64,000 bases of DNA from Microbacterium thalassium (GTDB lineage Bacteria; Actinomycetota; Actinomycetes; Actinomycetales; Microbacteriaceae), in assembly GCF_014208045.1 (NCBI RefSeq), contig NZ_JACHML010000001.1, positions 496,001 to 560,000 of the forward strand, given 5' to 3'. The position numbers and the translations under genes are program-made. Under the pieces are notes generated by a model. It was given only the letters and a program-made list of their open reading frames with translations, ran no database searches and was not told the DNA's origin. Shown in pieces: positions 1 to 9,232 of the stretch (its first letter is position 1; each line of letters begins with the position of its first letter).

Positions 1-12
1 CGCAGCCGCGCC

Positions 13-804
13 ATGACCAAGGCGCTGCTGCGCTCGCTCGGCAACGCCGCGATCACCCTGGCCGTGCTGCTGGTGCTGTGGCAGGCGGTCGTCAGCCTCA
101 CCGGCATCTCGCCGTTCGTCGCGAAGGGCCCGCTCGACGTGTGGCAGTTCCTCGTGACCGACCCGGATGCCGCCGAGAACCGCGCCGAGATGGCGCCGCT
201 GCTCGCCCAGACGCTCGCCGACTCGGCGCTCGGGTTCGTGGTGGGCATGATCGTCGCGATCGTGCTCGCGGTCCTGTTCAGCCTGTCGCGGTCGGTCGAG
301 GCCGGCGTGATGCCGCTCGTGCTGCTGCTGCGCACCATCCCGCTCGTCGCCATCGCCCCGGTGATCATCCTCATCACCGGGCGCGGCACGACGGCGTCGG
401 TGGCCGTCATCGGCACGATCGTGGTGCTGTTCCCGGCGCTCGCGAACGTGCTCTTCGGCCTCAACCGTGCCAGCCAGCAGAGCCTCGACGTCGTCCACGT
501 CTTCGGCGGAAACCGCCTGATGACGATGCGCAAGGTGAACATGCCCGGCGCCCTGCCGAGCGTCTTCGCCGCCGCACGCGTCTCGGTGCCGGGCGCGGTC
601 ACGGGCGCGCTGCTGGCCGAGTGGCTCTCGACGGGCACCGGCATCGGCGGCTCGATCCTGAAGTTCAACGCGCAGGCGCAGTTCACCGAGCTGTGGGCCT
701 CCATCGCCCTCATCACGATCATCACGCTCGTGCTGTACAACATCGTCCAGATCGCCGAGAACATCGTCCTCGCCCGCATGGCGATGACCACGGCGCAGCA
801 GTGA
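13..804 (+). CDS. ABC transporter permease (nitrate/sulfonate/taurine-type)
   Basis: Inner-membrane permease of an ABC importer of the SsuC/TauC/ThiX class, 263 aa. Several hydrophobic spans are visible, with a BPD_transp_1-type cytoplasmic loop around residues 155-195 (Gly-Gly-Asn-Arg followed by a Pro-Gly-Ala-Leu-Pro turn, the EAA-loop region that docks the ATPase). The ATG at 13 sits in an ATGA context, so the first 12 bases are probably the end of a preceding gene of the same operon. A hairpin at 819-861 ends the unit, so this is likely the last gene. The substrate cannot be read from the sequence; nearby purine genes make a nucleobase or precursor possible, but that is inference. Confidence 0.85.
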   Translation: MTKALLRSLGNAAITLAVLLVLWQAVVSLTGISPFVAKGPLDVWQFLVTDPDAAENRAEMAPLLAQTLADSALGFVVGMIVAIVLAVLFSLSRSVEAGVMPLVLLLRTIPLVAIAPVIILITGRGTTASVAVIGTIVVLFPALANVLFGLNRASQQSLDVVHVFGGNRLMTMRKVNMPGALPSVFAAARVSVPGAVTGALLAEWLSTGTGIGGSILKFNAQAQFTELWASIALITIITLVLYNIVQIAENIVLARMAMTTAQQ

Positions 805-818
805 CGCGCTGGTCCTGA

Positions 819-861
819 CCCGCGGTCGTCCGGGCACTCCGGTGCGTCGGACGACCGCGGG
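819..861. terminator. Hairpin terminator after the ABC permease
   Basis: A perfect 14-bp inverted repeat (arms 819-832 and 848-861, CCCGCGGTCGTCCG and its complement) encloses a 15-nt loop, starting 14 nt after the permease stop. No T-run follows, as is common for terminators in high-G+C actinobacteria. Confidence 0.65.
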
Positions 862-962
862 CAGCGCGGCACACCGGCGCCGCACAAGGTCTGTCCACAG
901 GCGGTCGGGGGCAGGGTCCCGGACCGCCTAGATTCGTGGGGTCTCGATCCGCAGGAGCACCC

Positions 963-2159
963 ATGACGACCGACCCGGACGCCGAACCCATGCCGCCGTT
1001 CGCGGCGCGATATCTGACCCATCTGTGGCGGGGAGGGTATCTCTGGGGCGTCGCGGGCTTCGCCGCGCTCCAGCTGATCTTCGGTCGCGAACCCGCGGCC
1101 GTGCTCTACGGAGCACTGGTCACCCTCGCGCTCCTGGCTGTCGTCGCGGCGTTCAACCTCCGACGCCTCGAGCGGCTCGCCACCTTCCGCCCGCGCGACG
1201 TCGGAGTGGGCGAGACGATCGACGATCACCTGCCCGTCTCGGCGGTCACGGCCCCCGATGCGCTGCAGAGCGCCCGGGACGCCGGTGTCCTGTGGACGGC
1301 CACGCTGGTGCTCGCCACGGCCGGCCTCTCCTGGGGGTGGGTCGCCATCCTCGGCTTCGAGCCGGCCGGCCCGGCAGAGTTCGCTGCCTTCGTTGCTGTC
1401 ATCGTCGGCTCGGTCGCATACCTGATCCTCGCCCCGTCGATCGTCATCGCCTTGATCATCCGCGCGCGCAATGCCGGCATCCTCGCCCATCGCCCCGGGG
1501 CTCTCGTGCTCACCGGGTGGTTCGGCCTCGAAGACGTCATCACGACGGGCAACCTGCTCCGGCGGCTCACCTCGACGCCACAGCCCTGGTGGCGCGCACG
1601 TGTCCGCTCATTCGAGACGGTGGTCGCCGACGGCGAGGGCATCGCGTTCTGGCGCGGCGGCGCCCACCCGATCCGCCAGTATCTGCTGCCCTGGGACCAG
1701 GTGGGACCCGTGGCGATGACGATCGTCGGCGTGGGCTCGTCGCCCTCCCCGTCGGGCATCGCCGTCAACGCCCGTCTCCCCGAGGAGGATCAAGGATGGG
1801 CTCACGTCGAGTTCATCCCGACACGCACCTCGATGCTGCTCGCGTTCCCCTACACCTCCCCCGACAAGGTCTCGGCCTTCGCCCGGGCGATCGAGGCCCG
1901 TCGCCCGTACCGGACCGGATTCTTCCGAGGGGCGTCGCTCGAGGAGTGGCGGACCGACATCGAGGGTTCGCTGCGTGAGGGCGACCTCGATGAGCCTGCG
2001 CTCGAGGATCTCCTCGACGAGCTCCGCCTCCGGCGCGAGCAGCAGACAGCGGCGACGGCCTGGGTGCCCGCGATGCTCGCGGACTCGCGCGAGGATGCCG
2101 GACGCATCGACGAGGCCCGCGCCCTCCGGGCAGAGGCGGACGCCTGGTCGCGGCGGTGA
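963..2159 (+). CDS. Membrane protein of unknown function
   Basis: A 398-aa protein with two pairs of membrane spans in its first half (about residues 20-65 and 105-160), then a soluble C-terminal half (about 230 residues) ending in a charged Leu/Arg/Glu-rich segment that may be helical. I recognise no family. The ATG at 963 is preferred over an upstream GTG at 936 because AGGAG at 952-956 is correctly spaced. The next gene starts about 60 nt downstream with its own strong ribosome site; both may be envelope proteins of one unit. Confidence 0.75.
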   Translation: MTTDPDAEPMPPFAARYLTHLWRGGYLWGVAGFAALQLIFGREPAAVLYGALVTLALLAVVAAFNLRRLERLATFRPRDVGVGETIDDHLPVSAVTAPDALQSARDAGVLWTATLVLATAGLSWGWVAILGFEPAGPAEFAAFVAVIVGSVAYLILAPSIVIALIIRARNAGILAHRPGALVLTGWFGLEDVITTGNLLRRLTSTPQPWWRARVRSFETVVADGEGIAFWRGGAHPIRQYLLPWDQVGPVAMTIVGVGSSPSPSGIAVNARLPEEDQGWAHVEFIPTRTSMLLAFPYTSPDKVSAFARAIEARRPYRTGFFRGASLEEWRTDIEGSLREGDLDEPALEDLLDELRLRREQQTAATAWVPAMLADSREDAGRIDEARALRAEADAWSRR

Positions 2160-2222
2160 CGCGCGTCCGCACCTGCGCCCGGACGGTACCGTGAATACAG
2201 GCCCCAGACCAGGAGGTGACCC

Positions 2223-3107
2223 GTGCGCGAACGCCCGTCGACGCTTCTTGCGCGCGCCGTCGCCACCGTGGCCGTCGCCGGCATCGCGCTGGTCGCACTG
2301 AGCGGATGCGGCGACAGCGCCGAGACCGTGGAGGAGGCGACGCCGACGACCGTCGACGAGCTGTGCGCGATCGAACTGGTCGTCGACTGCTCCCAGGGCC
2401 CGTCGTCGCTGGTCGTCGAGGTCGCCGGCGCGACGACCGACGAAGAGGTGCTGGAGTTCGCCGCCGACGTCCGGGCGGTGGCCGCCGCGACGCCGTCCGT
2501 GACCACGGCCACGCTCGAGCTCGAAGGCCCTCCGGCCTCGCAGCTCGACGGCGAGGTGACGGCGCCGCCGAAGTGGCTGATCGAGGTCTACCCCGCAGAC
2601 CACGACGAACTCACGGCTCTGCTGGCGAAGGTGTTCGAGGTGGCGGCTGTTCCGGGCACCACCGGCATCAGCCTCGACGGCGAGTGGCCGACGGTCACGG
2701 TGCTCGACATGTCGGACCTGGAGTGGGTCTTCACGACGGTGCGCGAGCTGCCGCTGTTCGCGGACGGGGGCACGTACACGCTGCTCGCCGCCGACGATCG
2801 CCTGACGATCGTCCACGTGCCGGCGCGCATGAGCGACGAGGCGGTGCGCGAAGTGATCCGCATCGCTCTGGAGCACCCCGAGTCCAGGGTGCTGCTGGAG
2901 GCCGCGACCGAGAGCCCCCACAACCCGACGCTGTACGTCTCGGGCCTCACCGCCGACGCCGTCGCCGAGCTGGACGAGCGGCTCAGCGACCCGCGCCTGG
3001 CGGACGCCGACGTCGACGGCTACCCGGTGTCGTATGTCCTCTCCTCCGACGGCGAGGACGGCACGGAGTTCACCAGCGGCACGTTCGGAGGCGTGGGCAC
3101 GGACTGA
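2223..3107 (+). CDS. Predicted lipoprotein, unknown function
   Basis: A 294-aa secreted protein. The N-terminus has Arg residues, a hydrophobic stretch and a lipobox LSGC at about residues 26-29, so it should be lipid-anchored outside the membrane. The mature part is acidic with repeated alpha/beta-like segments and no recognised catalytic motif. The GTG start at 2223 follows a very strong AGGAGGTG site at 2211-2218. It converges on another lipoprotein gene, with 7 nt between the stops. Confidence 0.75.
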   Translation: MRERPSTLLARAVATVAVAGIALVALSGCGDSAETVEEATPTTVDELCAIELVVDCSQGPSSLVVEVAGATTDEEVLEFAADVRAVAAATPSVTTATLELEGPPASQLDGEVTAPPKWLIEVYPADHDELTALLAKVFEVAAVPGTTGISLDGEWPTVTVLDMSDLEWVFTTVRELPLFADGGTYTLLAADDRLTIVHVPARMSDEAVREVIRIALEHPESRVLLEAATESPHNPTLYVSGLTADAVAELDERLSDPRLADADVDGYPVSYVLSSDGEDGTEFTSGTFGGVGTD

Positions 3108-3120
3108 CCGACCGTCAGTC
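3102..3120. terminator. Small hairpin between convergent lipoprotein genes
   Basis: A 7-bp inverted repeat (GACTGAC at 3102-3108, GTCAGTC at 3114-3120, 5-nt loop) spans the two facing stop codons. It is short and has no T-run, so a terminator role is only possible. Confidence 0.3.
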
Positions 3121-3603
3121 GGCGAAGTCGAGGATCAGCAGCACCCCGCGCTCATCGGCATCGCACGCGCGCCCGTACTCGCCGAGGTACGACGCCTCGT
3201 CCTCCCCGCCCGGCAGCTGGTCCAGCGCGACGTAGGCCGCGGTGACGTCCAGCCGCGATCCCTGCCCCACGTGCCGTCCGGACGGCAGCAGCACCACGTC
3301 CGCGTCGAGGGTGGCCGCATCCGGCCACACGATCCACGATCCGTTCGTCGCGTGCTCGGCGTCGACGCTGCGCCACGTGAGGCAGCCGTGCGGCTCGACG
3401 ACGAGCGTGCCCGACAGTTCCCGCGCCTCGGCGCCGCTGGTCGTCAGCACATGCTGGATGGCCGTGTGGGTCAGTGTGGGCAGTTCGCGGTCGGCGTCGG
3501 CCGAGGACTCCGAGCATCCCGGGAGCGCGCTCAGCGCCGCCGTCAGCACGACGGCGGCGGCACCCGCCGACCGCAGGCGACGGCGCGGGTATCGGGATGG
3601 CAC
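3115..3603 (-). CDS. Predicted lipoprotein, unknown function
   Basis: A protein of about 162 aa with an Arg-rich n-region, an Ala/Leu-rich core and lipobox LPGC near residue 30, followed by a small acidic mature domain containing a WRSVD segment. GTG at 3603 gives a signal peptide of normal length; a second in-frame GTG at 3648 would add 15 residues and cannot be excluded, since neither start has a good ribosome site. Family not recognised. Confidence 0.6.
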   Translation of the reverse strand: MPSRYPRRRLRSAGAAAVVLTAALSALPGCSESSADADRELPTLTHTAIQHVLTTSGAEARELSGTLVVEPHGCLTWRSVDAEHATNGSWIVWPDAATLDADVVLLPSGRHVGQGSRLDVTAAYVALDQLPGGEDEASYLGEYGRACDADERGVLLILDFAD

Positions 3604-3672
3604 GTTCGGTATTCTCGCGCCCTCGACCCCCGCGGGCGCAATGCGCACCGGGCTCCCGCCTCCGTGATGCGC

Positions 3673-3712
3673 GAACGGCCGGCCGGACGCACAGGTGTCC
3701 GGCCGGCCGTTC
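3673..3712. terminator. Strong hairpin terminator after the alcohol dehydrogenase gene
   Basis: A perfect 16-bp inverted repeat (arms 3673-3688 and 3697-3712, GAACGGCCGGCCGGAC and complement) with an 8-nt loop lies 14 nt beyond the stop of the leftward dehydrogenase gene. It separates that gene from the lipoprotein gene on the same strand. Confidence 0.8.
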
Positions 3713-3726
3713 GCCGGTCGCGCGGG

Positions 3727-4779
3727 TCAGTGACGCACGAGCACCTTCATGAGCCTGCCCGAGCGCAGGTCGTCGATGGCCTGCGGGACCTCGTCCACCG
3801 AGATCTCCGAGACCCACGTCTCGCCGGCGTCGTACAGGCCCTTCGACATCGCGTCGATGACGGCGTCGAAGTCCTCGGGCAGGTAGCCGAGGGCGCCCGT
3901 GATGGTCGTCTCACCGAGCACGAGCTGCGTGGGGTGCAGGTCCATCGTGCGCTCGTGGATCGCGACGACGAGCACCGTGCCGCCCGGCGTCAGTGCGGCG
4001 AGGCCGCCCGCGACGGCGGCTCCCACACCGGCGGCGTCGAACGCGACGTCCACGCCGTCGCCGTTCGTCGCCTCGGCGACGCGGGCGGCGAGGTCCTCGC
4101 TCACGGGGTCGACGATGTTCGTCGCGCCGACCGAGGCGATGGCGAGACGGCGGGCCTCGCTGGGCTCCGAGACGATGATGTTCTCGACGCCGCGAGCGCG
4201 CAGCGCGAAGTACAGGCCGATGCCGATCGGGCCGGCGCCGGCGATGAGCGCGCTCTGACCCGCCTCGATGCCGGTGCGCTCGGCGGCGTGCCACGCGACG
4301 GCCATGGGCTCGACGAGCGCGCCCATCTTCAGGTCGACGTTCTCGGGGAGCTTGTGCAGCTTCGCGGCCGAGATCGTCGTGTACTCGGCCATGCCGCCGC
4401 CGTGCGACGTCAGGCCGTGGAAGCCGATCGTGCGGCACACGTTCGCGCTGCCGCGACGGCACGCGGGGCACTCACCGCAGAAGTAGATCGGCCACACCGC
4501 GACGCGGTCGCCGACCTCGACGTTCTCGACGCCCTCGCCGACCTCGACGACAGTGCCCGAGAACTCGTGGCCGAGGATCTGCGGGGGAAGCGAACCGGTC
4601 ACCGGGTGGGGCTCGTCCAGGTTCAGCCCGGCGCCGGCCGGGTCGAAGTAGGCGTGGAGGTCCGAGCCGCAGATGCCCGCGTAGGCGTTGCGCAGCTTGA
4701 CCTCCCCTCGCTGGGGGGCGGGTTCGGTCACGTCCTCGACCCGGAGATCCTCCTGGGCGTGGAGCACTGCTGCCTTCAT
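3727..4779 (-). CDS. Zinc-dependent alcohol dehydrogenase, 2,3-butanediol dehydrogenase-like
   Basis: A 350-aa medium-chain NAD(P)-dependent dehydrogenase oxidising a secondary alcohol or polyol. Visible motifs are catalytic zinc ligand C37 (GICGSD), H71-E72 (ILGHEF), the structural-zinc cysteines C101/C104/C107/C115 (CGECPACRRGSANVC), and the Rossmann GAGPIG near 177. The insert before GHE (PAGAGLNLDEPHPVTG) resembles (R,R)-butanediol dehydrogenases more than sorbitol dehydrogenases. ATG at 4779 is chosen over an upstream in-frame ATG because AGAGAGG precedes it. A TetR gene is divergent and probably controls it; a hairpin at 3673-3712 terminates it. Confidence 0.88.
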   Translation of the reverse strand: MKAAVLHAQEDLRVEDVTEPAPQRGEVKLRNAYAGICGSDLHAYFDPAGAGLNLDEPHPVTGSLPPQILGHEFSGTVVEVGEGVENVEVGDRVAVWPIYFCGECPACRRGSANVCRTIGFHGLTSHGGGMAEYTTISAAKLHKLPENVDLKMGALVEPMAVAWHAAERTGIEAGQSALIAGAGPIGIGLYFALRARGVENIIVSEPSEARRLAIASVGATNIVDPVSEDLAARVAEATNGDGVDVAFDAAGVGAAVAGGLAALTPGGTVLVVAIHERTMDLHPTQLVLGETTITGALGYLPEDFDAVIDAMSKGLYDAGETWVSEISVDEVPQAIDDLRSGRLMKVLVRH

Positions 4780-4808
4780 GTGGCTATACCTCTCTTGATG
4801 ACGCCGTT

Positions 4809-4825
4809 GTCGGCTCAAACCCGAC
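4809..4825. promoter_or_regulatory. Possible operator in the adh/tetR intergenic region
   Basis: GTCGG (4809-4813) and CCGAC (4821-4825) form a short inverted repeat between the divergent dehydrogenase and TetR genes. It is short, so it is only a candidate TetR-family binding site. Confidence 0.25.
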
Positions 4826-4883
4826 GAGACTACATCAATCTGACACCTGTTGGATAACGCGTTCCCCGTGCGACGATGGCTTC

Positions 4884-5480
4884 ATGGACGCCAGACAGCG
4901 CCGCACGCGCGAGAATCTGCGCCGGGCGATCTACGACCTGGCCTCGCTTCGGCCGGTCGGCGCGCTCACCGTCTCGGAGATCGCACGCGAGGCGGGCGTG
5001 ACCCGCGACACGTTCTACCGTCACGCGGCGAGCCCCGAGGACCTGCTCGCGAGCGTCCTCGAGGAGGAGCTCGCCGGCATCGAGCCGCCCGCGCGCAGCA
5101 CCGCCGACGAGTTCGTCCGCGCCGAGATCGACCTCGTCCGGCACGTCGCCGCACACGCCCCGCTGTACCGCGCGGCCCTCGTCGACGGTCGCGACGGACA
5201 CCTGCGCGACGTGCTGCACCGGGTGATCGCGACGCGGCTGGACGAATACCTCGCAGCGAACCCGGATGTCGTCCCGCCCGTCCCGGACGGCATGGATGCG
5301 GCGGGCGCTCGCGCCGTGTGGGTCGCCTACGCGGCGGCGGGCACCGTCGGCGCGATCGCCCAGTGGCTGCGTTCGGGCGCCGGGGACACGTCGATCGAGC
5401 CGCTCGCGCGCACGATCATCGCGGGGCATCCGGCCTGGTGGCACCTGCCTGCGGCCGCCGCCGATCCGGCGGCGCGTTAG
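4884..5480 (+). CDS. TetR/AcrR family transcriptional regulator
   Basis: A 198-aa regulator. Residues about 5-55 form the TetR DNA-binding domain (TVSEIAREAGVTRDTFYRH recognition region); the rest is an alpha-helical ligand domain. Divergent from the butanediol-type dehydrogenase gene, so that gene and itself are the likely targets. The stop overlaps that of the convergent F420-type oxidoreductase gene by 4 nt, so there is no room for a terminator between them. Confidence 0.85.
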   Translation: MDARQRRTRENLRRAIYDLASLRPVGALTVSEIAREAGVTRDTFYRHAASPEDLLASVLEEELAGIEPPARSTADEFVRAEIDLVRHVAAHAPLYRAALVDGRDGHLRDVLHRVIATRLDEYLAANPDVVPPVPDGMDAAGARAVWVAYAAAGTVGAIAQWLRSGAGDTSIEPLARTIIAGHPAWWHLPAAAADPAAR

Positions 5481-5986
5481 CCGGTCTGATCCAGCCCGTC
5501 CACCCGGAAGACCGGATGGTCCGGGGCCACCCGTTCGAAGTCCGCCGCCGGCGCCCCGCGGTCGGCTGCGATGTGCGGACGCGCACCCGGCGCGACATCG
5601 AGGTAGCGACGCAGGATCGGCGCACGCTCGCCGACGGGAACCTCGGTGAGCGTCACGTCGTGATCGGCGCCGCGGCGGATCACCGCGCTGCCGTCGCCGG
5701 CCCGCACGTTCCGCACCCAGTTCGCGTTCTCGCCGAGCATCGACACGAGGTACCACCGGCCGTCGAGATCGGCCAGGACCACCGGGAACCGGAGCATCCG
5801 GCCGCTCGTGCGCCCGCGCACCTCGAGAGTGACATCCCGCGCGCGCGACAGGCGCCCCGCCCCGTACTGCCGGGCCCAGAAGGCGTTCAGAGCGCGCGCG
5901 ACGGGCCCTGGCCGGTCGCCGCGGTAGATCAGGCGCTTCATCCAGTACACGCGCGAGAACGCGCCCGTTCGCCCCGCCTCGACCAT
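5477..5986 (-). CDS. Deazaflavin (F420)-dependent nitroreductase-family protein
   Basis: A 169-aa protein of the DUF385/Ddn split-barrel family, which in actinobacteria binds reduced F420 and reduces varied substrates. The core LEVRGRTSGRMLRFPVVL, YLVSMLGENANWVRNVRA and the RRG-containing strand match the family pattern. ATG at 5986 is chosen because GAGAGGAG lies just upstream; longer in-frame N-termini are low-complexity. The substrate is unknown. Confidence 0.85.
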   Translation of the reverse strand: MVEAGRTGAFSRVYWMKRLIYRGDRPGPVARALNAFWARQYGAGRLSRARDVTLEVRGRTSGRMLRFPVVLADLDGRWYLVSMLGENANWVRNVRAGDGSAVIRRGADHDVTLTEVPVGERAPILRRYLDVAPGARPHIAADRGAPAADFERVAPDHPVFRVDGLDQTG

Positions 5987-6089
5987 CGGCGCTCCTCTCA
6001 CCCGTCCGACGCCTGGTTCTCCGACGACCGTAGAGGCGCCTCCGCCGGTGTCGCCAGGGGGATAACCCGAAGATCCGCGCCGCGCGCGC

Positions 6090-6608
6090 TCACGGGCCGA
6101 AGCGCTCCACGATCCGCGTGAGCGTCGGCAGGCCGCGGGAGGTTGCCGGGACACCGAGCACGGCCTCGAGGGCCGGCGTGCCGTTGCTCTGCCGGTCGGC
6201 GTCGTTGCGCACGACCGCCCACCCGGGCCCGCGGGCCACGACCTCGCAGCGCCGTCGGCGCGCCTGTGCGTCGACGGCCGCTTCGTCCGCGGGCGACCCC
6301 GCCGCGTCGAAGAGCGTCAGCTCCCAGCGGCCGGCATCGGCGAGGGCGCCGTACCGGCCGACGACCTCTTCGACGAAAGCGAGCGGACGCGTGAGGATCA
6401 CGTCGTCGAACAGGCCCCGCACACCCAGCTCCGCCGCGACGTCGGCCAGCACGCCGACCGGATCGTCGGCGTCGAACACGACCGTTCCGTTCGACCGCAC
6501 CGGCACGGCATCGCCGACGCCCGCCGCCGCGAACGCCGCGATCAGGTCGGCGGTGCGCGGGTGTCCGCGCTGACCCTGGTTCAGGTTGCGGAAGAAGGCG
6601 ATGTGCAC
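6090..6608 (-). CDS. DUF1697 family protein
   Basis: A 172-aa protein matching DUF1697 (IAFFRNLNQGQRGHPRTADL at the N-terminus, SNGTVVF, and the C-terminal SRGLPTLTRIVERFG). The family is widespread and its function is unknown. The conserved start is the GTG at 6608; upstream in-frame sequence is not family-like. No clear ribosome site is visible. It sits alone next to the end of the purine operon. Confidence 0.75.
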   Translation of the reverse strand: MHIAFFRNLNQGQRGHPRTADLIAAFAAAGVGDAVPVRSNGTVVFDADDPVGVLADVAAELGVRGLFDDVILTRPLAFVEEVVGRYGALADAGRWELTLFDAAGSPADEAAVDAQARRRRCEVVARGPGWAVVRNDADRQSNGTPALEAVLGVPATSRGLPTLTRIVERFGP

Positions 6609-6669
6609 CCGGCGATCATGACATCGTCCTCCGACCTCGTGGCAGCGACAGCCGCGGGCGGCCGCCGCA

Positions 6670-8007
6670 TCAGCCCCGGTCGGCCGCGAGCTGCAGCACG
6701 GATTCGGCGAGCGCCTGGATGCCGCGCGCGACATCGCCCGCCGAAACGGCCTCGTCCGGGTGGTGGCTGATGCCGTCGGGGTTGCGCAGGAACAGCATCC
6801 CGACGTCCGTCACCGCGCCGATCGCCATGCCGTCATGCCCGGCCCGGCTGAAGATCACGGCCGGATCGTCGGCGGTGTCGGGCGTCGTGGAGCGGATGCC
6901 GACGCTCACCGCATCCTGCAGCAGGGGGGCGCAGAACACCGCCGGGGCGCTGTGGATCTCGTGGGCGCGCCAGCGGAGCCCCCGACGGCCCATGATCTCG
7001 TCGAGGTCGCGCTCGATCTGCTGCCACACGCGGTCGCGCTCCCCGTCGAACTCCCCGCGCAGGTCGAGGCTCAGATGTGCCTCGCCCGGCACGATGTTCA
7101 CGGCGCCCGGATACGCCTCGAGCTGGCCGACCGTCCCGATGATGTGATGCTCCGAACGGCATATGCGCTCCACGGCGAGTGCCGCCTCGCTCGCCCCGAG
7201 CAGCGCGTCGCGCCGGCGGTCGTACGGGGTGCCGCCGGCGTGCCGGGCCTCTCCTTCGACGACGAGCTGGAATCGACGGGCGCTGGCGATGGAGGAGACG
7301 ACCGCGAGCGACTCGCCCCGCTCGTCGAGCTCCGGTCCCTGCTCGATATGCGCCTCGAGGTATCCGACGAGCTCGTCGGGTCGGCGCGCCGCCTCGCCGA
7401 CGCGGCCCGGGTCGAGGCCGAACTCCAGGAAGGCCTCGCGCAGCGTCGTCCCGTCGGCGTCGGTCAGCGCCCACCAGTCGTCATCCCACTCGCCGGCGAC
7501 GGCGGACGACCCCAGCAGCGCCTTGCCGAAGCGCGTGCCCTCCTCGTCCGAGAACGCGACGACCTCGAGCGCGAACGGCAGCGGAGACCGGAAGCCGGTC
7601 CCCTCGGGGGCCGGCACCCGCAGCATCCGCACCACCTCGAGGGCCATGAGCACGCCCACGATGCCGTCGTAGCGGCCGGCGTCGGGAACCGTGTCGAGGT
7701 GCGAGCCGAGCAGCAGGGCGGGCGCCTCGTCGCGCGCGGCGGGTTCGCCCGGCGACCGGCCGGACGGCGCCGGATTCACCCGCAGGCGCCCGAGCTGGTT
7801 GCCGGCGGCGTCCTGACGCGTCGTCATGCCGAGCTCGCGCATCCACTCGGCGGCGAGGCGGTTGACGCGCGCGTGCTCGGGCGACAGGTACACGCGCTCG
7901 ATCGCGCCCGCCGTCGCCGAGACGCGCGCGAGCTCGTCGCACCGCGCCATGACGCGGCGCGCGGCACCCGCGATCGCATCGCGTTCGACCTGGAGGAGCG
8001 TCGTCAC
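6670..8007 (-). CDS. allC: Allantoate amidohydrolase
   Basis: A 445-aa M20-family amidase/hydrolase of the allantoate amidohydrolase/N-carbamoylase group. It converts allantoate to (S)-ureidoglycine with release of ammonia and CO2. Metal-site motifs are visible: SHLDTVPDAGRYDG, DEEGTRFGKALLGS, and AHIEQGPELDERG; the C-terminal SRAGHDGMA also fits. GTG at 8007 follows the stop of the aminotransferase gene by 1 nt, and upstream sequence is coding for that gene. Last gene of the leftward purine operon; the downstream enzyme (aminotransferase) is encoded immediately upstream. Confidence 0.88.
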   Translation of the reverse strand: MTTLLQVERDAIAGAARRVMARCDELARVSATAGAIERVYLSPEHARVNRLAAEWMRELGMTTRQDAAGNQLGRLRVNPAPSGRSPGEPAARDEAPALLLGSHLDTVPDAGRYDGIVGVLMALEVVRMLRVPAPEGTGFRSPLPFALEVVAFSDEEGTRFGKALLGSSAVAGEWDDDWWALTDADGTTLREAFLEFGLDPGRVGEAARRPDELVGYLEAHIEQGPELDERGESLAVVSSIASARRFQLVVEGEARHAGGTPYDRRRDALLGASEAALAVERICRSEHHIIGTVGQLEAYPGAVNIVPGEAHLSLDLRGEFDGERDRVWQQIERDLDEIMGRRGLRWRAHEIHSAPAVFCAPLLQDAVSVGIRSTTPDTADDPAVIFSRAGHDGMAIGAVTDVGMLFLRNPDGISHHPDEAVSAGDVARGIQALAESVLQLAADRG

Positions 8008-8008
8008 G

Positions 8009-9232
8009 TCACGCGCTCCGGTAGACGTCGGTCGCGGCCTCCACCCCGCCGCCGGCGGGCACTGCATGCCCGTAGCGGCGCAGCACCGCCTCGAGAGCGG
8101 CGAGCGTGGTGAGCACGGCGTCTTCGCGGGCGTTGTAGCCCATGGTGCCGATGCGCCACACGCGGCCGTGGAGGGGTCCGAACGACGTGCCGATCTCGAT
8201 GCCGAAGTCAGTGAGCATCGCGCCGCGCGCGGCGTCGCCCGGCACACCCTCGGGGATCTCGACGGCGACGACGTTGTTCATCTTGTGGGCGACGTCACCG
8301 AAGACGACGAGGCCGAGACCGCGCACGCCGGCGAGCATCGCCTCGCCCGCGATGCGGTGGCGCGCGATGACGGCATCCCGGCCCTCTGCGAGCAGCACGC
8401 GGGCGCACTCGCGCGCGCCGTACAGCATCGAGGTCGCCTCGGTGTGGTGGTTCAGGCGACGCGGACCCCAGTAGTCGAGGATCATGCCGAGGTCGAAGTA
8501 GTTCGAGCGCACGAAGTCGGGCGCGTCCGGGTCGCCGGGCTCGCGAATTCCGGCCTCGATCTTCTTGCGCGACTGCACCACCTCGACCGCGCGCTCCGAC
8601 AGGGTGATGGGCGAGGATCCGCTCGGTCCGCCGAGGCACTTCTGCAGCCCGGCGGTCGCGGCGTCGAGCCCCCAGGCATCCGCCTCGAAGTCGTTGCCTC
8701 CGAGCGACGCGGTCGCGTCGGTGTAGAACAGCACGCCGTGCTTGGCGCAGATCGCCCCGACCTCGTCGAGCGGCTGGTTCATCGTCGTGGAGGTGTCGCC
8801 CTGCACGAGGGCGAGCAGGTGCGGCTTGACGCGCACGATCGCCTCTTCGATGGCGGATGCCGGGAACACCTGGCCCCACTCCACCTCGATCGTGTGCACC
8901 TCGGCCATCGCGCGCTCGGCGATCTCGGCCAGCAGGTGGCCGAAGCGGCCGAACACGGGCACGAGCACGCGGTCGCCCGGGCGCACGAGAGACACGATCG
9001 CCGCCTCGATGCCGGCGCGACTCGTGCCGTCGACCAGCAGGGTGGCGTCGTTGGCGGTGGACCACACGCCCCGGTACAGCTCCTGCGTCTCGGCCATCGT
9101 CGCCGTCATGAACGGGTCGTACTGGCCGACCAGCGGCGCCGACATGGCGCTCAGCACGCTCGGGTAGGCGCTGATGGGACCCGGCCCCATCAGCAGGCGG
9201 GCGGGCGGATCGATCGGTCCGGGCAGGGTCAT
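8009..9232 (-). CDS. pucG: (S)-ureidoglycine-glyoxylate aminotransferase
   Basis: A 407-aa fold-type I class V aminotransferase of the alanine-glyoxylate/PucG group. PucG-type enzymes transfer the amino group of ureidoglycine to glyoxylate, giving oxalurate and glycine. The N-terminal LLMGPGPISAYPSVL, the DATASLGGNDFEAD segment and the PLP lysine K198 in LQKCLGGPSG are visible. ATG at 9232 overlaps the TGA of the amidase gene (ATGA), so the two are translationally coupled. The location next to AllC supports PucG rather than serine-pyruvate activity. Confidence 0.87.
   Translation of the reverse strand: MTLPGPIDPPARLLMGPGPISAYPSVLSAMSAPLVGQYDPFMTATMAETQELYRGVWSTANDATLLVDGTSRAGIEAAIVSLVRPGDRVLVPVFGRFGHLLAEIAERAMAEVHTIEVEWGQVFPASAIEEAIVRVKPHLLALVQGDTSTTMNQPLDEVGAICAKHGVLFYTDATASLGGNDFEADAWGLDAATAGLQKCLGGPSGSSPITLSERAVEVVQSRKKIEAGIREPGDPDAPDFVRSNYFDLGMILDYWGPRRLNHHTEATSMLYGARECARVLLAEGRDAVIARHRIAGEAMLAGVRGLGLVVFGDVAHKMNNVVAVEIPEGVPGDAARGAMLTDFGIEIGTSFGPLHGRVWRIGTMGYNAREDAVLTTLAALEAVLRRYGHAVPAGGGVEAATDVYRSA

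Noticed and set aside
3034..4857. 607-codon frame opposite the alcohol dehydrogenase
   Set aside because: Antisense shadow of a well-supported enzyme gene; composition is typical of a complementary high-G+C frame.
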